DNA from: Acidobacteriota bacterium
GTDB taxonomy: Bacteria; Zixibacteria; MSB-5A5; GN15; FEB-12
Reading direction: 5' to 3'
Assembly (NCBI GenBank): GCA_035529075.1
Contig: DATKXK010000014.1
Span: 1 to 64,000 of the forward strand
Length of the DNA stretch: 64,000 bases
The position numbers were made by a program, and so were the translations under genes. The notes under the pieces are model-generated. The model was not told the origin of the DNA. It searched no databases and saw only the letters and a program-made list of their open reading frames with translations. Below are positions 36,216-44,693 of the stretch, one piece after another; within the stretch, counting starts at the first letter, position 1; each line of letters opens with the position of its first letter.

Positions 36216-37739
36216 ATGCTGCCATTGCAATCTGTTTACAGCTCAATCTGCCGGCGCCGGCTGGTTTTTTTTGGTTTTGCGCTTGCGGTCGCAGCGGCGA
36301 CGTGCGCTTATCCCCGTGACATCACGCTCGATGAAGCCATCGACATGGCCGTTGACCGCAGCGCCCGGGGAGGAATTATCAGGGGCCGGGAGGAAGTGGC
36401 CGAGCAGAACTACTACGCCCGCCGCATCAACTTCCTGTTGCCGGAGATCTCCATCCAGGGGAACGCGCCGGCCTACACGAATGACGAGTCCTATCGGCTG
36501 TTCGGGGCGGACCCGGAAAAGCGGTTGTACAAGACGCGCGATTTCACGCTCAACTCTTTCATCGAGTTAAAGCAGAGCGTACCGGTAGTCGGGGGCACGT
36601 TCGTTGCCACCGCCAACCTGGCGCGCCTCGACAGCCGGTATCCGTACACCCGGTACAGCGCCGATTCCGGCTACTTTGTCGACGAATTGTCAAGCCGCGG
36701 GTTTTTCAGGTTCTCCCTGGAGCAGCAGTTGTTTCGTCCTTCGGCGGCCAAGTTCGAGCTGCACAACAAGAAAGACGACTTTGAGATTGCCCGCCTTGCC
36801 CGGCACGAGGAACAGGCGGCCCTGACCACGGAGGTTATCGAGGCGTACATGGGCGTTCTGCAGCTTTCCATACGGGAGGAGCTTTATTCGGACAAGCTGG
36901 AGTCAGCCCGCTTGAAAGCCGACATCGACTCCATGAAACTTCAAGACGGAATCGTCTCCGAGGATGACTTCCTTGTCTCCGCGTCCGCCCGCCTGGATGC
37001 CGAACTGGAGAGTTTCGAGATCGAGATGCAGGCGAGAGATCGTCAGCGTGAACTGGCCACGCTGCTCGACGCCGGTGTAACCGAGGCTCTGAATCCGTCG
37101 GAACCCGTCATATCCGGACACCTGGGCGGTGCCGTTCAGCAACGGCTGATCGCGGCCTGGGAACAGTCGGTGCCGATACGTAAGGCCGAGCTGGTTTTTG
37201 CCAAGGCGAAGCGATCTGCCGATTACGCCGCGGCCGGTCACGGCCTGACGGGCGACCTGAAAGCGGATTACTCCTTCGGTCGGCAGAGGGTCGAGGCGGA
37301 ACGATATGACCAGTCGACTCAGGGCTTGGTGACGAGCGATGATGACATTAGCACGGCCGGCTGGGGCGTGACCCTGGAGTTCAAGCTGCCGTTGTGGGAC
37401 GGCGGGGCCGGCGGTGCGGCGGTCAAAGCTGCGCGGTTCGAGGCCGAGCAGGCACGGTTGGAATACGACGGCGAACGGACGAAGGCGCGCGCCGATATTA
37501 CCAGCCTGGCCAACCAGCTTGACGTCAGCTATCGCCGCCTGGAGATCATGCGCAAACAGATCGAACTGGCCAGCGATAAGCTGGAGATTGCCAGATCCCG
37601 ATTGGCTGACGGCCAGATTTCCCGGTTGACCTTCCTGGAAAGTAAGATATTTTACCTCGAGAGCAGAGACAGGTACCTTGATGAACTGAGGAAGTACCTC
37701 GTCAACAGGGTTGAGTTGGAAGGCAAGTTTACGAGCTGA
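36216..37739 (+). CDS. TolC-family outer-membrane efflux channel
   Basis: A 507-aa protein with a signal peptide ending near 'AAATCAYP' and two outer-membrane-efflux (OEP) repeats of long helices. 'ITLDEAIDMAVDRS' opens the mature protein, as is typical of TolC relatives, and 'KLEIARSRLADGQISRLTFLESKIFYLESRDRYL' is the characteristic closing helix. It is the third gene of the adaptor-permease-channel operon and overlaps the heptosyltransferase gene by 1 bp, so LPS core synthesis may be cotranscribed. Confidence 0.88.
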   Translation: MLPLQSVYSSICRRRLVFFGFALAVAAATCAYPRDITLDEAIDMAVDRSARGGIIRGREEVAEQNYYARRINFLLPEISIQGNAPAYTNDESYRLFGADPEKRLYKTRDFTLNSFIELKQSVPVVGGTFVATANLARLDSRYPYTRYSADSGYFVDELSSRGFFRFSLEQQLFRPSAAKFELHNKKDDFEIARLARHEEQAALTTEVIEAYMGVLQLSIREELYSDKLESARLKADIDSMKLQDGIVSEDDFLVSASARLDAELESFEIEMQARDRQRELATLLDAGVTEALNPSEPVISGHLGGAVQQRLIAAWEQSVPIRKAELVFAKAKRSADYAAAGHGLTGDLKADYSFGRQRVEAERYDQSTQGLVTSDDDISTAGWGVTLEFKLPLWDGGAGGAAVKAARFEAEQARLEYDGERTKARADITSLANQLDVSYRRLEIMRKQIELASDKLEIARSRLADGQISRLTFLESKIFYLESRDRYLDELRKYLVNRVELEGKFTS

Positions 37740-38779
37740 TGATTCGGAATATCCTGATCCGCGCACCCAACCACCTGGGTGACTGCATCATGGCGATGCC
37801 CATGATCAACGAGGCTCGCGAGGCGTACCCGGGTTCGACGGTGACAGTACTTGCGCCGGAGCACCTCGTTGAGCTGTACACCGGTAATCCGGCCGTTGAC
37901 GGCACGCTGAGCATTCCCCTCCGACACGTTCACGGGCTGATCGGCGTGGTCAAGATCAAGGAGATAATCGCCCCGGGGAAGTTTGACATCGGGTTCATTC
38001 TTCCGCCGTCGTTCGGGGCGGCGTCGGCGTTCAAGCTGGTGGGGATTCGCGAACGCATCGGCTACATAGCGGATGGCCGCCGGCTGCTGTTGACGCGTCC
38101 GTTGCCCCTGCCGGCTCCACTGAACTCCGAGCACCGGTCCCGCGTTTATTTCAATCTCCTGCGGCGGGCCTCCGGGGTTGAACTGGAGTACGTGCAGCCC
38201 CGCCTGTTCCTGGCCGAAACCGACGTTCAGGCCGGCGAGAGACTACTTGCCGGGTTTGACGTAGCGCCCGACGACGACTATGTCGCTATCGCTTTCAGGG
38301 CCGTGGCTGAATCCAGGCGCTGGGGGATTGACCGCTACACGGAGTTGATCCTCGAGTTGTTAAACAGGAGCCGGCTCAAGGTTGTCCTGGTCGGTTCGAG
38401 CGACGACCGGAAAGCCGGCGACGACATTGTGGAGGCTGTCGACCGCAGCCGGGTGGTTAACCTTGCCGGGAAGACGTCGCTGACGGAACTGGCGGCGGTG
38501 TTTGCGCGCGCGGATCTGCTCATCGGCAATGATTCCGGACCGGCGCACCTGGCGGCGGCCGTTGGAAGCCCCCTGGTTGTCCTGTCGGGCGCTGACGATC
38601 CAAAGGAGACCTCGCCGATCTCAGACCGCAAGAGACTAATCTACCGTGACAATCTTGCATGCATCAGTTGCGTCAAGAACAGGTGCCCCAACAAGGGGGA
38701 TGACTTCATGCGCTGCATGAAGGAAATCACGGTTGACGCCGTGCTCGGGAAAGTCGATGAGATCCTGCGGGAAGTGTGA
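37739..38779 (+). CDS. ADP-heptose:LPS heptosyltransferase (GT9)
   Basis: A 346-aa GT-B enzyme transferring heptose from ADP-heptose to the LPS inner core. It has 'RAPNHLGDCIMAMPMI' at the N-terminus and the ADP-heptose binding region 'LIGNDSGPAHLAAAVGSPLVVL', both hallmarks of WaaF/WaaC. A cysteine-rich C-terminal stretch ('CISCVKNRCPNKGDDFMRC') is seen in many WaaF-type proteins. It starts at ATG 37739, overlapping the TolC-like gene's stop. It fits with the HldE kinase and nucleotidyltransferase genes at 41277 and 42334. WaaF is more likely than WaaC but this is not certain. Confidence 0.88.
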   Translation: MIRNILIRAPNHLGDCIMAMPMINEAREAYPGSTVTVLAPEHLVELYTGNPAVDGTLSIPLRHVHGLIGVVKIKEIIAPGKFDIGFILPPSFGAASAFKLVGIRERIGYIADGRRLLLTRPLPLPAPLNSEHRSRVYFNLLRRASGVELEYVQPRLFLAETDVQAGERLLAGFDVAPDDDYVAIAFRAVAESRRWGIDRYTELILELLNRSRLKVVLVGSSDDRKAGDDIVEAVDRSRVVNLAGKTSLTELAAVFARADLLIGNDSGPAHLAAAVGSPLVVLSGADDPKETSPISDRKRLIYRDNLACISCVKNRCPNKGDDFMRCMKEITVDAVLGKVDEILREV

Positions 38780-38806
38780 CCGCCCGACCAGCCACCACTG
38801 ATTCAG

Positions 38807-39019
38807 CTACGAGCTAAACTGCAGGTAGATCAGCACCGCCATAATAATGGTGAAGAGCACACCGGCCAGGAAACCGGTACGAAAGGTGTTGTGCTTTCCG
38901 AAAGTCCTCTTCCTGGTCGTTGATACCAGGTCGGCGTGGCAGTGTCTGCACCTGGTGGCTTTGGCCATGATCGGCTCAAAGCAGTACGGGCACTTGACTG
39001 TTTCCCTGACGACGGCCAT
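38807..39019 (-). CDS. Small zinc-ribbon membrane protein
   Basis: A 70-aa protein with a zinc ribbon 'CPYCFEPIMAKATRCRHCHADL' (two CxxC pairs), a basic linker and one C-terminal transmembrane helix ('FLAGVLFTIIMAVLIYL'). A CATAAT -10 box lies 5 nt before the ATG with TTGCAC 18 bp further upstream, again suggesting a leaderless mRNA. It lies downstream of the GH57 gene on the same strand. The function is unknown. Confidence 0.75.
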   Translation of the reverse strand: MAVVRETVKCPYCFEPIMAKATRCRHCHADLVSTTRKRTFGKHNTFRTGFLAGVLFTIIMAVLIYLQFSS

Positions 39020-39024
39020 GCGGC

Positions 39025-39054
39025 ATTATGAGCCAGCCGCCGGCCGCCGTGCAA
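39025..39054 (-). promoter_or_regulatory. Candidate leaderless promoter of the zinc-ribbon gene
   Basis: On the minus strand TTGCAC, an 18-bp spacer, CATAAT, five bases and then ATG are found. The arrangement is nearly the same as at the M50 protease gene. Confidence 0.45.
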
Positions 39055-39080
39055 GTTAAAACGTAAGCTGCCGCCGGTCC

Positions 39081-40817
39081 CTACGCCGGGAACTCGACCT
39101 TTGCGAACCACTCGATTTCAATTTCCGGAAACAGGCGGTCACGCTGGCAGCAGTCATCGAGGAAGAACCAGTCTCCGTCCGATATCTCCTCCCTGTTGAT
39201 TTTGCGGTCCGCCATCGACACCAGTCGCTTGAAATCCTCGTAGTGTTCTGATACACGCATCTCCGCGTAATCTCGCGCCGCCCAGGTCGAGATCAGGAAC
39301 TGCCAGTCGGACGCGGACAGGAGCATCACCTCACGCGCGAGCTGCTTGAGGATCACTTCGAGGTCGTGATCGTGCCGATCCGGGTTGTCCAGCCAGAACC
39401 GGGCCAGCCGGCACATCTGGGCCTCGCACTCGTAGATGTGCTTCCAGGTCCACTCGGTCTGTTCGTTGAGCCAGATGTAGTGGTGGTTGCCCTGTCCCCA
39501 GCTTCCTTCGGGGAGGGACACTACCCTGTCCGGTTTGCTGCGTTTCAGGTGTTCGCCGAGAAACGTCAGTTCGAGTTCCTTACTGGTGGAAACGTGCCTG
39601 ATAACCTCCTTGAGGAACAACGGCCCCTCAAACCACCAGTGGCCGAACAGCTCGGCGTCGAAAGGGGCGACAAGGATACCTGCCCGCTTGGTTTCGTCAT
39701 GGTAGGTGGTAAGGATGTCACGCACTTTGCCGGCAAAATGGGCGGCGTTCTCCGTGACTCGCTCCAACGCCGATTCGTGATGGTACACCGTCTTGTCCGC
39801 CAGGTCGGATTTGGGCGACGTCACCGCCCAGTGGCGCAGACCGCCGGGGAACCGTTTCTTGTGGAAATCAAGGTAGTGACCGTCGCCGGGATACCCCCAT
39901 TCCCCGGACCAGACCAGGAGGCCGGTGTCCGGGTCGCGCGCAAACACGGCCGTCGGTTTCTTGCCTTCCGGGGCCGATGATACCAGGTAGACCTCGCGCG
40001 GCGACTTGTCCGCTTCCTCGGCCCGGGGCTGGTAGCTCTTTTGGAACTGCCCCCACAGGAGCTTGAGCGCCTCGAACCGGTCTATGTACACGCCGATGGA
40101 CTTCCCGCCCTTGAGCAACGCGTTGTCCACGACAAAGAAGTCCAGGCCGTTTTCGCTCAGGAGTTCATCGACCCCCTTGCGCATATAGGCCGATTGATCG
40201 CCCCCGATGGGCACCGGTGGTTTCCATTCGTACCGTGGCCGGTAGGCGCACTCCGGCAGCCACATACCGGGCGGCTTGCACCCGAAATGCTTCTGGTAAT
40301 TCTTCACGGCCGCCTTGGTCTGGGCCTGGACGGATTCATCCCGCGACAGCAGGGGGAAGTAACCGTGGGTAGCGCCGCAGGTCATGATCTCCACGTGACC
40401 GGCGTCCTGCAAACGCCGGAATTCCCCAACGATATCCTGGTTGACGTTGTTAAAGTGCTCCAGCGTGAGCCCGTAAAACCGTTCCCACAGACGGGCGTTG
40501 GCGAGCATGTCGGTCTCGTCGTAGCGCGAAAACTCCTCGTGGTCGTGCCGGGCAGCTTCAAGCTTGTGGTTCACGTAACTGACGAGTTCTTCCTTGAAAG
40601 AGGCGTCGGCAAGCTGTTCGCAGAGAACGGGCGAGAGGCCGATCGTCAGTTTCGGCCGGCATCCTTCACCGACCAGTTCGTTGATAATCCGCAACATCGG
40701 CAGGTACGTCTCGGCCGCAGCTTCGCTCAACCAGTCGGTGCCGTGAGGCCAGCGCCCGTGTGACAGCACGTACGGCAGGTGGCTGTGCAGAACGATACTG
40801 ACGTATCCCCGGGTCAC
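39081..40817 (-). CDS. GH57 glycoside hydrolase, 1,4-alpha-glucan branching enzyme type
   Basis: A 578-aa GH57 enzyme. It has 'LHSHLPYVLSHGRWPHG' at the N-terminus, 'GMWLPECAYRP' with the likely nucleophile E189, and 'VAPFDAELFGHWWFEGP' with the likely acid/base D387. These match the branching-enzyme branch of GH57, and the length is in the normal range for that branch. The role is forming alpha-1,6 branches in glycogen-like polymers. It overlaps the upstream DUF3467 gene by 4 bp and shares its promoter. No glycogen synthase is seen in the window. Confidence 0.9.
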   Translation of the reverse strand: MTRGYVSIVLHSHLPYVLSHGRWPHGTDWLSEAAAETYLPMLRIINELVGEGCRPKLTIGLSPVLCEQLADASFKEELVSYVNHKLEAARHDHEEFSRYDETDMLANARLWERFYGLTLEHFNNVNQDIVGEFRRLQDAGHVEIMTCGATHGYFPLLSRDESVQAQTKAAVKNYQKHFGCKPPGMWLPECAYRPRYEWKPPVPIGGDQSAYMRKGVDELLSENGLDFFVVDNALLKGGKSIGVYIDRFEALKLLWGQFQKSYQPRAEEADKSPREVYLVSSAPEGKKPTAVFARDPDTGLLVWSGEWGYPGDGHYLDFHKKRFPGGLRHWAVTSPKSDLADKTVYHHESALERVTENAAHFAGKVRDILTTYHDETKRAGILVAPFDAELFGHWWFEGPLFLKEVIRHVSTSKELELTFLGEHLKRSKPDRVVSLPEGSWGQGNHHYIWLNEQTEWTWKHIYECEAQMCRLARFWLDNPDRHDHDLEVILKQLAREVMLLSASDWQFLISTWAARDYAEMRVSEHYEDFKRLVSMADRKINREEISDGDWFFLDDCCQRDRLFPEIEIEWFAKVEFPA

Positions 40818-41137
40818 TTGTCACCGCCCGTTTCGCTCGTGGATTCGAATCCAATCGGTTTGGAGGTGCCGTGAGGAGCGCCGTGCAGCTTGATCTCGCC
40901 GAACTGTGCCTCGAATTTCTTCAGGTTCTCGGCCAGGGCCTTGTGCAGGAGCTTGGCGTGCATCGGCGTCATGATTATCCTGGACTGAACCCGCGCTTTC
41001 GGTGAGCGCGGCATAACCCGGGCGAAATCGATGATTATCTCCGTCGGCGAGTGGGTGATCATGGCCAGGTTGGCGTAAATCCCCTCGGCCTCCTTCTCTC
41101 CCAACTCGATATTGAGTTGCTGTTGAGGCTGAACCAT
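40814..41137 (-). CDS. DUF3467-family protein
   Basis: A 107-aa cytoplasmic protein with the DUF3467 core: 'GIYANLAMITHSPTEIIIDFARVMP' and 'SRIIMTPMHAKLLHKALAENLKKFE'-like segments. The family is widespread but without an assigned function. SD AAAGGA lies 7 nt before ATG, and it is the first gene of an operon with the GH57 enzyme. Confidence 0.85.
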   Translation of the reverse strand: MVQPQQQLNIELGEKEAEGIYANLAMITHSPTEIIIDFARVMPRSPKARVQSRIIMTPMHAKLLHKALAENLKKFEAQFGEIKLHGAPHGTSKPIGFESTSETGGDK

Positions 41138-41156
41138 TTAGCTATCCTTTCAAACT

Positions 41157-41265
41157 GACAGGTTTTGCTTGCTTGTACAGGGACAACCATTGTAATATAT
41201 TGCCCGTCCATGTCAACCCAACAAAAAACGAGCGAAGCATCGGGTTTGACAAGAAGAAACCTGTC
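41157..41265. repeat. 9-bp inverted repeat near both divergent start codons
   Basis: GACAGGTTT at 41157-41165 and AAACCTGTC at 41257-41265 are perfect inverted copies. They lie 20 bp before the DUF3467 start and 12 bp before the hldE1 start, so both mRNAs carry AAACCTGTC just ahead of the coding region. Confidence 0.45.
41189..41216 (-). promoter_or_regulatory. Promoter of the DUF3467-GH57 operon
   Basis: On the minus strand a perfect TTGACA (41211-41216), a 16-bp spacer and TACAAT (41189-41194) give a leader of about 45 nt. Confidence 0.65.
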
Positions 41266-41276
41266 GGGATGCGTCG

Positions 41277-42314
41277 ATGCCACTGAAGCCACATCGTGTT
41301 GACGAGATAACGGCCGGCATTGGCCGCTCCAGGGTGCTTATTCTCGGCGATGTGATGCTGGACGAGTACCTTTACGGGAAAGTGGGCCGCATCTCGCCGG
41401 AAGCTCCGGTGCCGGTGGTGGAGGTAGACTCAACCCGTCTTCTGCTGGGTGGAGCGGCCAACGTGGCGGCCAATATCCGCGCCCTGGGCGACCGGCCGGC
41501 CCTGATCGGCGTCGTCGGGGACGACGACGCCAGCGGAAAGCTCACCGCGCTCTTTCGGGAAAAGGGCATTGACGACAGCCTTTTGGTTACGGATCCCTCC
41601 AGGCCGACCACTATCAAGACCCGCATCATTGCGCACAGCCAGCAGGTGGTGCGCGCCGACCGTGAAAAACGCCACGGCCTCGGGCCGACCGTCGAGCAGC
41701 AGGTCATGCAGGCGTTCCTTTCCGCCGTCGATGAGTGCTCGGCCGTTATCGTGTCCGACTACGGCAAAGGTGTGATCACCCTGCCCCTGCTCGAGAAGGT
41801 GATTGACGTCTGCCTGACTAGGGACGTTTTCCTCGCCGTTGATCCCAAGGAGACGCGCTTCCACGACTACCGGAAGGTGTCGCTTATCACGCCGAACCAC
41901 CATGAAGCCGGTTTTGCCTACGGGCGGCGGATAAACAGTATGGAGGATCTGATTGCGGTCGGCCAGGGCCTCCTGGAAAAACTGGAGGCAAAAGCCATAC
42001 TTATCACTCGCGGCCGCGAGGGGATGTCGCTGTTCCGCGTGGGCCACGAGGCCACTCACATACGCACTTTCGCGCGTCACGTCTACGACGTCACCGGGGC
42101 GGGAGACACCGTGATCGCAACCTTCGTTTCGGCCGTCTGTGCCGGCGCGGACCTGGTTGAGGCGGCCATTGTGGCCAACGCCGGGGCCGGTTGCACGGTA
42201 GCCGAAGTGGGGACGGCCACGGTTACGGCTGATCAGCTCATGAAAGAGCTGAATCGAAACATCAGGAACGGTAACGTAGCGTCGGCCGGGAGCGATTCCG
42301 GTCACGTTTTGTGA
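41277..42314 (+). CDS. hldE1: D-glycero-beta-D-manno-heptose-7-phosphate kinase
   Basis: A 345-aa PfkB/ribokinase-family enzyme, equivalent to the N-terminal half of E. coli HldE (RfaE). It phosphorylates heptose-7-phosphate at C1 in ADP-heptose synthesis. It has 'LILGDVMLDEYLYGKVGRISPEAPVPVVEV'-type N-terminal strands, 'LLGGAANVAANIRALG' and the ATP/catalytic motif 'VYDVTGAGDTVIATF'. The matching nucleotidyltransferase is a separate gene starting 19 bp downstream, so the bifunctional enzyme is split here. No clear ribosome-binding site precedes the ATG. Confidence 0.93.
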   Translation: MPLKPHRVDEITAGIGRSRVLILGDVMLDEYLYGKVGRISPEAPVPVVEVDSTRLLLGGAANVAANIRALGDRPALIGVVGDDDASGKLTALFREKGIDDSLLVTDPSRPTTIKTRIIAHSQQVVRADREKRHGLGPTVEQQVMQAFLSAVDECSAVIVSDYGKGVITLPLLEKVIDVCLTRDVFLAVDPKETRFHDYRKVSLITPNHHEAGFAYGRRINSMEDLIAVGQGLLEKLEAKAILITRGREGMSLFRVGHEATHIRTFARHVYDVTGAGDTVIATFVSAVCAGADLVEAAIVANAGAGCTVAEVGTATVTADQLMKELNRNIRNGNVASAGSDSGHVL

Positions 42315-42333
42315 GAAGCGATTCGGGTTTCAA

Positions 42334-42804
42334 GTGAAGAATTCCAGTCTCCTTCGCCGCCGGGACGTCGCCGCCGAGGTGAACCGGCTGCGACGTCGCA
42401 AGAAAACCATCGTATTCACCAACGGCGTCTTTGACATCCTGCACCGGGGCCACGTGGAGTATCTGGCCGGAGCGAAATCTTACGGGGACGTGCTTATCGT
42501 CGGCCTGAACTCGGACGCCTCGGCCCGGAGGTTGAAGGGGCCGGGACGCCCCGTGCAAAAACAAAACGACCGGGCGGCCGTCCTCCTGGCGCTCTCGGCC
42601 GTGGATTACGTTGTCGTGTTCGGGGAGAATACACCGGAGAAGCTGATTCGGCAGATCAGACCCGACGTCCTGGTCAAAGGAGCCGACTACAAACTCGCCC
42701 AGATCGTCGGGGCCGACTTTGTGCGATCCTCCGGCGGCCGGGTCGAACGCGTGCGTCTGACCAGAGGTCAGTCGACCAGCGCCCTCATAAGGAAGTTATC
42801 GTGA
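42334..42804 (+). CDS. hldE2: D-glycero-beta-D-manno-heptose 1-phosphate adenylyltransferase
   Basis: A 156-aa cytidylyltransferase-fold enzyme, equivalent to the C-terminal half of HldE. It attaches AMP to heptose-1-phosphate to make ADP-heptose precursors of the LPS core. It has 'VFTNGVFDILHRGHVEYL' with the HxGH motif and 'DVLVKGADYKLAQIVGADF'. The start is GTG 42334. It follows the kinase gene closely and the pair is presumably cotranscribed. The product would be used by the heptosyltransferase at 37739. Confidence 0.93.
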   Translation: MKNSSLLRRRDVAAEVNRLRRRKKTIVFTNGVFDILHRGHVEYLAGAKSYGDVLIVGLNSDASARRLKGPGRPVQKQNDRAAVLLALSAVDYVVVFGENTPEKLIRQIRPDVLVKGADYKLAQIVGADFVRSSGGRVERVRLTRGQSTSALIRKLS

Positions 42805-42832
42805 TGCCGTCTGGGTGCCGCCGGCTCGCCGT

Positions 42833-42855
42833 CCGGGTTGCCCGGCTTGCTTTTT
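42833..42855 (+). terminator. Candidate terminator after hldE2
   Basis: CCGGG (42833-42837) and CCCGG (42841-42845) form a short stem with a TTG loop, followed five bases later by TTTTT. The stem is short, so termination may be partial. Confidence 0.45.
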
Positions 42856-42883
42856 GGCGCCAATCTGTCTTTCTTGTGAGCTT

Positions 42884-43516
42884 ATGACTGCAAAAGACAC
42901 CGAAGCGGACGGATCGTTGATCGACGAACTTGCGGTACAGGGCTACTGGCCGGCAAACGCCGCCAGACATCTTGCCGAGGGCAGGTACTCGAACGCCGTC
43001 GAGATTTGCAGTAGACACCTTCAGGACAATCCCCGGCTTACCTCGGGCCGGCTGATATACGCGACAGCGCTTTACCTTGCGGGACAGGTTGAATCCGCTA
43101 CCGAGCAGTTCTACCATGTGTTGTCGCAAGATCCCGATAACATCATGGCCCTGAAGTACCTGGGTGACATCAACTATGCCGGGGGCGACGTGCCCGCGGC
43201 CATGGCCAAGTACCAGCGTGTCATCGAGATTGACCCCCGTTGCCGCGGCCTGAAATGTGCACTGAAACATCGCGAGAAGGAGCGAACCCGTACCATCGCA
43301 CTGCGGCGCGGCGAGGAGACGGCCGCGACCGGCGCCGGAGGGGCCACCCGTGAAGTGCTCTTTTTTACCGAGACCATGGGCGATCTCTACCTGGCTCAAG
43401 GCTACCCCCGCCTGGCCGTCAAAGTATTTCGCAGACTCAATGAGGACTGCGATAATCCCCGCTTGCACGAGAAACTCCGCGAGGCCGAGAAAAAGGCCGG
43501 AGAAAGGGAACACTGA
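42884..43516 (+). CDS. TPR-repeat protein
   Basis: A 210-aa cytoplasmic protein (no signal peptide) with about four TPR units: 'AARHLAEGRYSNAVEICSRHL', 'LIYATALYLAGQVESATEQF', 'ALKYLGDINYAGGDVPAAMAKYQRVIE'-like and a last one near 'ETMGDLYLAQGYPRLAVKVF'. A linker of about 30 residues separates the last unit. It probably acts as a protein-interaction adaptor. It sits 2 bp before the M24 peptidase gene and is likely cotranscribed with it. ATG 42884 is preferred over an upstream in-frame ATG at 42815, which would run through the terminator. Confidence 0.78.
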   Translation: MTAKDTEADGSLIDELAVQGYWPANAARHLAEGRYSNAVEICSRHLQDNPRLTSGRLIYATALYLAGQVESATEQFYHVLSQDPDNIMALKYLGDINYAGGDVPAAMAKYQRVIEIDPRCRGLKCALKHREKERTRTIALRRGEETAATGAGGATREVLFFTETMGDLYLAQGYPRLAVKVFRRLNEDCDNPRLHEKLREAEKKAGEREH

Positions 43517-43518
43517 CC

Positions 43519-44592
43519 ATGTCCAGCAAACGACTTAACGAGCTGCGCAAAAACCTCATGGCGGATAATCTGGACGGGTTAATCGTCACTCATCTCGACC
43601 ACATTCGGTACCTCACGGGCTTCACCGGCACGGCCGGTCTGCTGATCGTAAACCGCCGTGGTGCGGAGTTTTACACTGACTCACGGTACACCATCCAGGC
43701 GAAAAAACAGATCAGGGGGGCGAAAGTGCACACGGTGAAGACAGCGCTCATTGCAGCCCTGAAGCAATTCCCCGATCTCAATGTTCGGAACAGGAGATAC
43801 GGTTTCAGCGCCGAATACCTGACCGTTGGTGCCCGCGAACAGCTTGCTCAGGCCCTGCCGGACGTGTTGCTGGTGAAGGCCGACGGGCCCCTGGCCCGGC
43901 TTGGCTGGGTGAAAAACTCCGCGGAACTGGACAGTATCCGCAAAGCCGTGGCCATCTCGGACACTGCCTTTGACCGCATTCTGGCGCTGATGGCCCCGGG
44001 TATCCGCGAACGAGAACTGGCCGCCGAGCTCGAGTACCAGATGACCATGCTCGGGTCCGAACGACCCGCTTTCGAGACCATTGTAGCATCAGGTCACCGT
44101 TCGGCCATGCCCCACGGGACGGCGTCGAGCAAGAAGCTGGCCAGGGGAGATTTCGTCACTCTTGACTTTGGCGCCACGGTCAACGGGTATGTCTCGGACA
44201 TAACCCGCACGGTGGTGGTCGGCCGGGCAACGGCGCGACAGAAGAAAATCTACGGGATCGTGCTCAGGGCGCAGTTGGCCGGGATCAGGAAGGTCAAGGC
44301 CGGGGTTTCGGCGCGAGCGGTCGATGCGGTGTGCCGGAATATCATCAAGAAAGCCGGGTACGGCACGAAATTCGGTCATGGGACCGGTCACGGTATCGGC
44401 TATTTTATCCATCTGGGTCCCCGCGTGTCGCCGCTTTCGGATGATAAGCTGAAGGCTAACAACGTAGTAACCATTGAACCCGGCATCTACATTGACGGCT
44501 GGGGAGGGGTGCGCATCGAGGACGATGTAATTGTCACGCGCGGCGGCTGCACCATACTGAACCGGGCCGAAAAAAAATTGTTGGAGCTATAA
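43519..44592 (+). CDS. M24-family Xaa-Pro aminopeptidase
   Basis: A 357-aa creatinase/aminopeptidase-fold metallopeptidase. The N-terminal creatinase-N domain (1-125) contains 'GLIVTHLDHIRYLTGFTGT'. The catalytic domain carries the five metal ligands: Asp in 'LDFGATVNGYVSDITRT' (two), His in 'GHGTGHGIGYFIHL', Glu in 'VTIEPGIYI' and Glu in 'GVRIEDDVIV'. It removes N-terminal residues preceding proline (PepP/PepQ-like). Length and motifs are complete. It is often found next to accBC, as here. Confidence 0.93.
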   Translation: MSSKRLNELRKNLMADNLDGLIVTHLDHIRYLTGFTGTAGLLIVNRRGAEFYTDSRYTIQAKKQIRGAKVHTVKTALIAALKQFPDLNVRNRRYGFSAEYLTVGAREQLAQALPDVLLVKADGPLARLGWVKNSAELDSIRKAVAISDTAFDRILALMAPGIRERELAAELEYQMTMLGSERPAFETIVASGHRSAMPHGTASSKKLARGDFVTLDFGATVNGYVSDITRTVVVGRATARQKKIYGIVLRAQLAGIRKVKAGVSARAVDAVCRNIIKKAGYGTKFGHGTGHGIGYFIHLGPRVSPLSDDKLKANNVVTIEPGIYIDGWGGVRIEDDVIVTRGGCTILNRAEKKLLEL

Positions 44593-44609
44593 GCTGATAA
44601 GAGTATAAT
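44581..44609 (+). promoter_or_regulatory. Candidate promoter of accB-pilT
   Basis: A perfect TATAAT (44604-44609) lies 17 bp after a weak TTGGAG (44581-44586), overlapping the end of the M24 peptidase gene. The leader to accB would be about 78 nt. Confidence 0.5.
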
Positions 44610-44693
44610 TTTCTGCTTCGTTGAGGGGCCGCCTTTGCTGCGGACGGTAACGGAGACGGTCGATTAGGGAAGGATCACCCGCGGGGAATGTTT

